Shown in pieces: positions 55,582 through 64,000 of a DNA stretch of 64,000 nucleotides. The notes under the pieces were generated by a model. That model saw only the letters and a list, made by a program, of their open reading frames with translations, was not told where the DNA came from and searched no databases. The first letter of the stretch is position 1; each line of letters begins with the position of its first letter. The DNA lies in the NCBI RefSeq assembly GCF_013426205.1, contig NC_089424.1:1798001-1862000 (forward strand). The letters are read 5' to 3'. This DNA is from Metarhizium brunneum (lineage: Eukaryota; Ascomycota; Sordariomycetes; Hypocreales; Clavicipitaceae). Position numbers and translations under genes: made by a program.

Positions 55582-58500
55582 GGTGAATAATGTGACCGCT
55601 TGTCGAGCCTTGAGGATAATTTCAATGTCGACCGGCGACAGAACTGGACACAAGCACCAAATATCTATACAGTATTCTTGTCCAGGCTTTCCCCAAAATT
55701 AGTCGGCCCGTCCGGAGCTTAAGGCACGGCTCTCTTGATCGCCCAGGTCCAAAGAGTGGACTTCAATATTATTTCACACTGATATCAACTCTCGGTTGAC
55801 CAAGTCTACCCGCATGCCAATCTTCGAACCGATTAGTGTAGGCGAATATCGAGGAAAGAATGTAGACACAATTAGGCGCGAACAAAATACAAAAAAAAGA
55901 GAGCGATCTGAACCAGCAGTAGCGAAAGGAAAGAAGTCCAAGCCTCTGCCAAGAAGGAAAGTAAAAAAGTAGATAGGTATTGAAGGAAACAGTGGCGCAA
56001 GGTTGTTAAATGATGCCGACAAGAGATGGCAGGAACAATTGTCCAGGGCAGTGGCGGATCGAATGAGCCGAGTCACAGGTGAACCGGGGATCTGACACTG
56101 GCGGAACTGTTGCCAGGCTATCTTTTGCATCCGGGGAGCAGCAGTACAGAAAGCTGCGTCTCATTAATCGTGAAACTTTTGGTTCTGCTATGGAATACCT
56201 AGCCGTTGTTCACAGGATCAACAACGGGGGCGAGTGAAGGAGATAAAAAGGCGGCTTAGAGTATGAGAAGTCCTAGCACGGTTCAGAATCGTAGATCAGG
56301 CGCTGCAGAGGTTCGGAAGCCGCGATGACCCTGTCAGTTGGCCGAGACTTTGTAGATGGGACGGTAGGGAGGAACGGGGGCATGCGACAGTCAATGCGTG
56401 AGGCTAGCTTCGAAACCTCCAACGTTATGTCGTTAGAGCTGCTCGCGTGTTTCGAAGGTTGACGGGGTTGGTGATGTGAGGCAGATGTCAGCAAGAGGCG
56501 TTCATGGTGAGGAACGCAGAGGAAGGCTCTCATTCCCTTTGAGAGTGAAATGCCGAAGTGAAAGTGAAGACTCTACTGCGATGGACAAAACTGTGAGGTT
56601 GATGGTGCCGTTTAATAACGAGCAAGGCGCCTGTCCGGTTCCATGGCCTTGCTGCAACAATAAACCCATGCCGCCTGCAGAATACGCATCGAACGGAAGC
56701 CCCCCTTCTCTTGGCAAGCACTTTCACCGCAAGGGCTTCGTGTGAAACTGGCAAATGTTGGCTCGACTCAGGCCGTCAATGGTCGAATAACTATGACATC
56801 GGCGGCCACCAAACCTCTTTAGGAGAGGGGCCACTGTTCCGGGCGCTTAGAGATTCGGGTTGAGCCAACGAGACGTTGGACATGGGCCCCAGATGGCTGC
56901 AAGGTGACGGCGCCATCGTCAGGTCGATTTCTCCAAGCCTCCCAAAAGGTGCTCGGGATTGTCTGTGACAAATGGGGCCGCGGCAGGGGTCAAACGGCTT
57001 CGATATTGGACGCTACGATTGGAGTCGCTGAGGTCGGGCCGGTCCACCTAAAAGTTATTGCGGTTAGCCAAACCGGAAAGGCGGTATCGCGGTGTTGCGA
57101 AGTCGTACAAGCGCTTGCGGCACTTCTCATCAGACTAATGTTCAAGTGCAACAGGAGGACTGCACAATAGGCGAACGACTAGAGGTGAATGTATCGACGA
57201 ACGGGTTTGTTGCACGCATCAACGCTGCGTATGAGCCAAGTACGGAGCAGGGGTCAATGGTGAGGCCTGGTTGACGATCAAGTCATCATGTGGCTGGTCA
57301 TGGGAACATAATGTTCCAATATTTAGTATTTGAATATTCAGCCAAGGGGGCACAGCTCTTCCCATGCGTCAGTGCATCCGCATCGGGGATTTCTGGTAGT
57401 TACGATGTAAGGAAGGAGCGAGGCATGAAGATGGCCTCGTCCACATCCCAGCTCAATGGCGATCAATGAATGGTACGATCATGGCCGTGACCACCAAGAG
57501 TCCTCCATGCCCATTTAAACCCATTTAAACCCCCACGGCATTCCAACAACACCAGACCCAGTACCGAGTCCTGGCTACAACTTTGTTATTAGCACCTCAA
57601 GCCTTGCTCTCTCGGAAATCCGCCCCAAAAACTTTGTCAAGTTCATATGTTTTTTAGTTTTTGTTTTTTTTTTGCCCTCAGCTGTGGGTTGCCCTCGGCT
57701 GTCTTGATTGCTCTCATTGCCACCAGACCTTGCCCAGAGGGGTGGCATCTTCGGACCCCTAGCCGTCTCATCATGACGGTGATGAAACTAAGCACCAGAG
57801 ATGAGACAATTGCCGATACGGCGCAAAATGCCAGTAGACCAAAGGAGGAAAGCGTCAATCGTTCCAACACAGGTGCGTTGCATCCCCTCGAATGTGTTAA
57901 GGCTGCAGCCTTAACACACAGTCTTAACACACTTGAGGGGATGGGTAGGTTCATGAGATAAATCATGAGCTTGAATGCCTCGACTGTCGAGTCGAGTTTT
58001 TGGACAGCATCGCCCGGCTAAACACGACCAAAGGGGCTGGCATCTCCAATCAATAGCCGTCTTGTAGTATCAATGTACTTCATGTTGTAACCCTTTCCTC
58101 CGTTCACAAGTCGGGTCTCGGGTTTGAAACATGGCAGGCAACCACATCGTCAGTTTGCATAAAAATCTTTTTTTGTTCTTCCCGTTGAACGAATCACTGA
58201 CTCACTAGCCCCATTCGTCACTGTAGCGCCAGCAGACCAGACCCGATATATGCCAATATGCCAACTACCCTAGACTGGCAAATTCCTACCAAGTTAAGAA
58301 CCATAACACGTGGTTAAGAGCGCATGTTTCTGAGACTCGTTCGTGAGTGAAGTTTGAGGATAAAGGCCCCCCACGTCTGGACGGGGTAGAGTGTTAAACC
58401 CTGAGCAAGTCACTGGACACTGTCCTCGAACGGCACGTGGTTCCATGCTACATTGCTACCGACGCCGAATTGTGAAAAAACTGACATTGAATACCACTCA

Positions 58501-58724
58501 AGACCAAGCAACAGATAGCCACCCCTGGTCATAACATGACATGTAGTAAAAAACATATTTGATATATGGTGGTTGGGAACAAGATATGCTACAATATTTT
58601 TAGGTGCAGAATGAGTAAGAGCCACCGCAACAGCACCTAGCTGTTGCCGGTAGTGCAATCAATCCAATCTAGCATGAGAGGCATATACTTCAAATTAGTC
58701 CGAACCCCTGCATTCCAGAAATTG
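55582..58724. other. Region upstream of noxA, up to tRNA-Ser
   Basis: About 3.1 kb with the noxA promoter at its left end and a strong inverted repeat at 57881-57943. Open frames, the longest about 118 codons, show no domains. A short T-rich stretch lies at 57652-57673. No gene is supported. Confidence 0.55.
57881..57943. repeat. Nested inverted repeat with a perfect 26-bp palindrome
   Basis: Outer arms CATCCCCTC (57881-57889) and GAGGGGATG (57935-57943) enclose TGTGTTAAG and CTTAACACA segments. Bases 57893-57918 are a perfect 26-bp palindrome centred on GGCTGCAGCC. A second CTTAACACA copy follows at about 57923, so the left arm can pair with either of two right arms. The 21-nt outer alignment has two mismatches, both T/C. 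Confidence 0.85.
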
Positions 58725-58806
58725 GGCAGAGTGTCCGAGTGGTCCAAGGAGTTAGACTAGAAATCTAATGGGTTCGCCCGCGCAGGTTCGAGTCCTGTCT
58801 CTGTCG
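58725..58806 (+). tRNA. trnS(AGA): tRNA-Ser (AGA)
   Basis: The acceptor arms GGCAGAG and CTCTGTC pair with one G-T wobble, and the discriminator base is G. The anticodon arm is TTAGA-CTAGAAA-TCTAA with anticodon AGA at 58759-58761. The long variable arm (TGGGTTCGCCC) is typical of class II tRNAs, and the T-arm is GCAGG-TTCGAGT-CCTGT. No intron is present. A T-run (TCTTTTTTTAT) immediately downstream is a likely RNA polymerase III terminator. Confidence 0.95.
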
Positions 58807-59574
58807 TCTTTTTTTATATGTTTTTCCTAATAATTAGGTGATGACAAGCTTCTCCCTTTTTTTGGTGCCTGTTTGGGAAGTACTATGTAAGTTATTCTGC
58901 GGCAAGTGGACAATACCCACTTTTGTTCATCGTGGTTGTGGCTTTACGACGTGATGTTGCAGGACATGGCAAATGGCGACTACACCTGTAAAATCCGTGT
59001 GAAGGAGTCTCGCGTGCTTTGATACGACGGAGGAGAGAGATGCTGATGAGGTATACCAGGGCGTTTATTCGCTTCATTTTCTTCCTTCTCTTCCATATCT
59101 TCGCGTTTGTTTGGGCACCGACCAGCCACCACGGGTACTACGATGGGTGTGGCGCGGGCGTAAATTGAACTGTGCGTCTGGGATCAATACTGCCTTGGGT
59201 TCGAGGCTGTTCAAGGAATTGCAGACAAATATACCGACTCGAGCTCTCTACAGACTCAATTCAAGGAGCTCAAAGCAGGTTTGGGTAGCTCAATCTTCCA
59301 TCCCCCCAAAAGTTTGACCCTGTCCAAATAATACCCATGGCGCCTTCTGCCGATTTGGTACGGATGCCTCGTGCCAAGAAATTAAGCTCATGACGTAACG
59401 CGCAATACTGTGGGCATTTGTGATGCAACCTGCTCGGGCCTAAACTCTGCCAACGTTCAACCACGTCCATGCCAGCTGTCGCATTCACGGCCTGCTAGAA
59501 TTGTCATCTTGATTTGATACCCATGGTCTCACCGCAGCCGCGCCGCCAGGGCTTTACTCCGCAGGGCCGCCGCC
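58807..59574. promoter_or_regulatory. Region between tRNA-Ser and the Mug190-type gene
   Basis: About 770 bp that should hold the promoter and leader of the downstream gene. A short upstream frame starts at the ATG at about 59523 (MVSPQPRRQG...) and runs past the main start in another frame, so it may act as an overlapping upstream ORF. Nothing else is supported. Confidence 0.5.
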
Positions 59575-62500
59575 ATGATGCCTCTGGCCACGGACGAACA
59601 TGATGATGTCCGCCGGTACCAGGCACCATACAGCGCTCGCAGACCTGTGCCTACAATCTCCAGGTACCGCGAAGAGAAGGCTGCCAGACAACAAGAGTCC
59701 ATGCGAAGTGACTCAGATGAGAATATCGCCGCAGAGCCCCCTGTCGTCACGGCTGCCGATGAGGCAAAGCATGAACATTCGCCCTGCCCCTCTCGCGAGG
59801 ACAACGCCAAACAAGATGAGGACAATCACGTCGCCATCCCCGAAGATACCTCGCAGGTTGACCCGGCCTCGACCGATGTAAAACAAAGGAGAAAAGAGTT
59901 GAAGCTCAGGCGGAAGGAAAGGGCCGAGCGGGAGGTGACGGATCCCGTTACTCACCTCCCCGTCACTATCCACGATTTCACAGACGAGGCACTCAAGGAA
60001 ACTGTCCTGGGTCATGCCGCTTTTAAATCCGAGAAGCGATCTGCGACGGATTTGAGTTTAAAACGTGACTCTGCTGAGCACTGGCAAAGTCAGACTCGAC
60101 ACCTCCAACAAGTTCACGAGAGAATTAACCACAGATTCCCACCTCCCGATTTCGATTTATTGAATCAAAACATTACGGCAATCAACAATCGAGGGCTGAC
60201 GTTTGGTCTTGCGGGGCTTGCGGTTGTCGTTCTGTCTGCCTTCTTTCTGGGAGCGTTCTCCCATGAACGAAAACAAATAGCGCCTGGCTCCGAAGCTGAT
60301 AGTGGCAGCGACAAGTTGTGGATGCTCTCTATCCTACTAGTATCCGGCGCTGCCGCAGCAGTGATTGCTGGAGTACGAGACTATACCACTCGCAAAATCA
60401 ACAACATCTTCCAAGATGAGGTTTGGGACGCTCACCGCCAGCAGCTCGCCAAAGACACCAGCAAGCACGAGACTGAGACAACCATATGGCTCAATTCCGT
60501 GTTGGGTGCTGTTTGGCCGCTGATAAACCCAGACCTTTTCCTCAGCCTGTCGGATACTCTCGAAGATGTCATGCAAGCCTCGCTCCCCAAGCTGGTTCGG
60601 ATGGTGAGCGTCGAGGATATTGGCCAGGGGAGTGAATCTATTCGAATACTGGGCATTCAATGGCTGCCGACGGGGGCCGCTAGCAAGTCTGTAACTGCGA
60701 GTGGCAAGCTCACGTCGCCGGACGATTCTGAGGGGAATAACGGCAGCCAAACACCGGCTTTCAAGAAACCCGGCGAACTTGGCGATCCCAAGACCTTGTC
60801 AAAGGTTGAAGCTGTCGCCGAGGGAATGGAGGGTGAAGAAGGCGATTTCGTCAATTTGGAAGTGGCGTTTGCATATCGAACTCGGTCCAGCTCGCGAAGC
60901 CTCAAGGACAGAACCAAGGACATGCATCTCTACGTGGCATTCTACTTACCTGGAAACATCAAGATACCCGTCTGGGTAGATTTGCTTGGTATTATCGGAA
61001 CAATGAGGATGCGTCTACAGCTGTGTCCGGATCCGCCATTCTTTTCGCTTTGTACAGTTACCTTCATGGGACAACCAAAAGTCGACGTGCGGTGTGTTCC
61101 ATTGAGCCGTCGTGGTCTCAATATCATGGATATTCCACTCATTAGCAACTTTGTTCAGAGTGCCATTGATGCCGCTGTGGCCGAGTATGTCGCGCCAAAG
61201 AGCCTGACCTTGGACTTGAAGGATATCCTGGCGGGTGATGATTTCAAGAAAGATACGGTCTCGAGTGGAGTTCTAATGATACATATCAAACGCGGATATG
61301 ATTTCAAGATGGGAGACTCGGCAATACCCCTTATCCGAGAGGCGAGTTCCGATCCTTATGTGTCGGTTGGGTGGGCCAAGTTCGGCAAGGTTCTCTGGAG
61401 TACGCGCATTTTGAAATGTGAAATGGAACCTTGCTGGGACGAAACGTGCTTTGTCCTCGTCACCCCGGAGGAGGTGAATATTGACGAGAGACTCCGTGTT
61501 CAACTATGGGATTCGGACAGGTTCACGGCGGACGATGATCTGGGACGTATTGAAGTTAGCTTGAAGGAGCTTATGAAAAGCCCGGAATCGAGAGGAAAGA
61601 CTTGGCATCGAACTGACGGATTCCGTGCTCTCAAGGCCGGCGATAACATGCCTGGAAAGCTGGAGTGGAGCGTGGGCTACTTCCCCAAGGCCCGAATTCA
61701 GCAAGGCCAGTTTGACAAGCAAACCCATGATCCCAAAATTCGATCGATGGAACAGCTCAAAGAAAAGGTAGACGAGACTTGCGAGCGAAAACTTCGCGAA
61801 TTTATGATCAAAGAAGGCATCAAAGTGCGTGATGAGGAAGAATTAGAACAGCAAATTATCCAGGAGATGAAGACACAAACGGATGCCATGATATGTTCGG
61901 CGCCTCCACCAGATGACTATCCCAGCGGTTTGTTCAGCATTCAAATCCACAACATCACTGGTCTTGAAGTCGAAAGACTGAACAAGCGTCAGCCTGAAGA
62001 TTATGACGAAGAGAGTGATGAAGAAGAAGAGGGTGATGGACTGCCCAGCTCTTACTGCACCGTTATCATCAACCACAGCAAGACATTTAAGACGCGAACG
62101 AAACCACAAAATGCAAAGCCCTTCTTCAATGCTGGATGCGAGCGTTTCATTAGAGACTGGAGAGATAGCGAGGTATTTGTCTCCGTCCGGGATGCAAGAC
62201 TTCACGAAGACAACCCCCTTCTAGGGATTGTTCATCTTCCCCTCGCGGAGCTTTTCAAGGACCGCTCCCAAATCATGGGATGGTACCCCTTAAGTGGTGG
62301 TGTCGGTCGTGGTCGCATCAGACTATCCATGGTCTGGCGCAGCGTCCGACTCCAAGCTCCCTCTAACCTCTTGGGCTGGCAATATGGCACTGTTGATGTA
62401 CATCCAATTGCCGTCAGCGAAAATTGCCAGCCCGAGCTGAAGTCGTGTAAACTTAAGCTCAAGACAGACATTAGCATGGGCAAAATGCGACCTATAGGAA

Positions 62501-63331
62501 GCAGCGGCAAATGGACGTCCAAAAAGGAGCAGGACCTCCATTTGGCCGTCAAGAAGCGCTATAGCAGCTGCATGGCCGTTGAGTTTCGAGACAAGCGCTT
62601 CCTGGGGGACAAAGTCTCTGCATTCTGCGTCCTCTGGCTCAAGGATATCCCCGACGAAGAGGAACAAGATCTCGAACTCCCCATCTGGAAGGGTGATTAC
62701 GAGCGCGCAACAGCGAATTGTTTAGGAGACTGCGGTGAAAAACTGGGCACTCTGAAAGTTAAACTGACTTTCTTGTCCGGAATGGTAAACTAATCCCCTT
62801 CTTTTTCTTCTTCTTTGCTGCTTCTCGCGAATAATACCACTAACGTCTTTTTTCCCCTCCATGCAAAGGGCATTGCTCATTCCCGCTGGGCAAGTCGAAA
62901 TCAACATACCCGCGATGTGGTCGAGGTGATTGACACGGCCCGGGACAATCTAGACCTGGACAAGATTGAAAGAGAAGCAGGTATAGTGGATGAGGAAGCT
63001 TCCAGCGACAGCGACAGTTCGTCGGATGAAGTAAAGGAGGAATTGCCAGATGGGAGTGCACAGCATAAGCAGGGTCTGATGGACCAGTTGAGGGATTACA
63101 AGCGGCGGGACAAGGCGCTCCATAGGCAGCATCGGGGCTTGATGCAGTGGAAGGTGAGACATGATACTCTCTACCCCCAGGTTGTGAACTCTTTGGTCGT
63201 AACAATGCTAATGAGCGTAGGTTCCGAGGACGGCGAGATGGATGAAGCACAAGATAGGAAAGGTGGAAGAGAGCGTGTCTGGGTTCTTTGACCATCATAG
63301 CAAGCAGCCGGGTATTGAGACGGAGGTATAA
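59575..63331 (+). CDS. mug190: SMP/C2-domain lipid-transfer protein, Mug190/tricalbin-like
   Basis: Likely ER-anchored lipid-transfer protein of the tricalbin/extended-synaptotagmin type, closest in pattern to fission yeast Mug190. Exons are 59575-62784, 62869-63153 and 63221-63331, giving 1201 aa. A disordered N-terminus (YQAPYSARRPVPTISRYREE) precedes two adjacent membrane segments (FGLAGLAVVVLSAFFLGAF and WMLSILLVSGAAAAVIAGV), a probable ER hairpin. The SMP domain follows (TIWLNSVLGAVWPLINPDLF, PLISNFVQSAIDAAVAEYVA). C2-1 begins VLMIHIKRGYDFKMGD (SSDPYVSVGWAKFGKVLWST). A charged coiled coil comes next, then C2-2 beginning LFSIQIHNITGLEV, with an acidic insertion DEESDEEEEGDG. The C-terminal DYKRRDKALHRQHRGLMQWK and closing GIETEV are family marks and require both small introns. 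The first exon alone ends prematurely at 62793. Confidence 0.93.
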
Positions 63332-63587
63332 AACGGCTGGGTACACATAGAATACACGGGACAGGTATTTGTATAAAAGGACGAGGGAATAGAGTGTATT
63401 TTGGAGAAAGTGTCAAAGACAGCTACAACTTGACGCTATATCAATATAAGCACAGACTTGAGGAATGGAATGACGGGAACCACCGACACCAAACACCAAC
63501 CAACAGCCATATTGCAACACCGACCCCGACTTCAACAATACTTCTAATTGCGATTCACCATACTTTTTCCTTTAAAAAAAAAGACCC

Positions 63588-64000
63588 TTAGCCTTCCCAA
63601 GTGGAGTCATCCCCAAAGTCCGTCCCCTTCCCTTTGCGATTTTTGGAAATGATGTCAACAGCTTCAGGCTCCCGCGGAGCGATGCCGTTCTCTTCGTCGG
63701 CCTCGTCGCGATACCGATCCTCTTCCATAGCAGGGATGGCGGCGTACCCGTCTCTACGGGCCCGGAAGTACTTGAGCCACGGGAAATCGGGGAATGACGT
63801 GCGCAGGCGAACATTGCAGTTGGGGCAGCTTGGAGGCACAGCACGCCAGGCGACCCATTGGACGAGGCTGTGAATGGCCAGTCCATGATAGACGGCTTGG
63901 AGGGCGAGAAATAGGTGGATTAGGCTTCCATGTCTAGAGTTAGCGCGCTGGGGTAGAACAACAGTTCATTGTAAATGACTTACAAGCTTGCCAGTAGCGG
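63588..64000 (-). CDS. Unidentified membrane protein, C-terminal part (partial)
   Basis: The minus-strand frame ends at a stop at 63588-63590. The visible exons are 64000-63984 (cut by the window edge) and 63933-63588, joined by a 50-nt intron with GTAAGT donor, GCTAAC branch point and TCTAG acceptor. The joined protein reads ...PLLAS-LHGSLIHLFLALQAV, YHGLAIHSLVQWVAWRA, so one or two hydrophobic segments are visible. Next is PPSCPNCNVRLRTSFPDFPW with a CxxC pair, then an acidic soluble tail rich in Asp/Glu/Arg (EEDRYRDEADEENG) ending FGDDSTWEG. I cannot name the family. The splice signals and the clean hydrophobic-to-acidic layout support a real gene. The N-terminus lies to the right of the window. 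Confidence 0.7.

Noticed and set aside
59523..59600. ATG of MVSPQPRRQG as the start of the Mug190-type gene
   Set aside because: Different frame that stops quickly; the family N-terminus matches the start at 59575.
1..64000. Transposon, RIP-degraded repeat, CRISPR array, rRNA or secondary-metabolite cluster
   Set aside because: No transposase or polymerase motifs, terminal repeats, AT-rich RIP blocks, spaced repeats or rRNA sequence were seen. The single methyltransferase and the amidase do not make a metabolite cluster.

Overview
The window is nuclear DNA of a filamentous ascomycete (Sordariomycetes; probably Hypocreales, which is inference from family-level recognition of the proteins rather than from a search). 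It has short spliceosomal introns of about 50-170 nt with GTAAGT-type donors and CTAAC/CTGAC branch points, two dispersed tRNA genes, and a gene set that includes rcoA/TUP1, noxA, a LaeA-like methyltransferase, a hybrid histidine kinase and a fungal eL28. Genes are spaced 0.6-6 kb apart on both strands with no operon-like arrangement. I see no rRNA, CRISPR or intact transposon.

Layout: 5' part of the TUP1/RcoA corepressor (minus, cut by the left edge); a 5.9-kb gene-poor stretch; ERG3 C-5 sterol desaturase (plus); a small DUF2015 membrane protein (minus); ribosomal protein eL28 (plus); a Zrc1/Cot1-type zinc CDF transporter (plus); an intron-containing tRNA-Met; GAR1 (minus); a MEMO/Mho1 protein (plus); an Sso1-type syntaxin (plus); an unnamed conserved-looking protein (minus); a GH18 chitinase-like protein (minus); a doubtful small secreted protein (minus); a LaeA-like methyltransferase (plus); YTH1/CPSF30 (plus); a DUF1776 protein (minus); an amidase (plus); a WSS1-type DNA-protein-crosslink protease (plus); a 5.2-kb stretch that includes the leader of a hybrid histidine kinase (plus); NADPH oxidase NoxA (minus, convergent with the kinase); tRNA-Ser(AGA); a Mug190-type SMP/C2 lipid-transfer protein (plus); and the 3' end of an unnamed membrane protein (minus, cut by the right edge).

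The genes are mostly unconnected housekeeping and regulatory functions: transcription (TUP1, LaeA-like), RNA processing and translation (GAR1, YTH1, eL28, tRNAs), membranes and secretion (ERG3, SSO1, Mug190), metals, redox and signalling (CDF, MEMO, NoxA, histidine kinase) and DNA repair (WSS1). I rebuilt exon structures by hand from splice signals and reading phase; every complete multi-exon model closes in frame.

No clearly new multi-gene system is visible. The points most worth a second look are: a GH18 protein whose DxxDxDxE signature reads DxxDxAxE with an intron inside the motif; a syntaxin with a predicted 54-residue tail beyond its membrane anchor; three introns that are multiples of three and stop-free; an 18-nt microexon inside a methyltransferase SAM motif; at least 17 copies of the 9-mer TACGGAGTA/TACTCCGTA confined to non-coding DNA; a nested inverted repeat with a perfect 26-bp palindrome; and a WSS1 with two SHP-like boxes.
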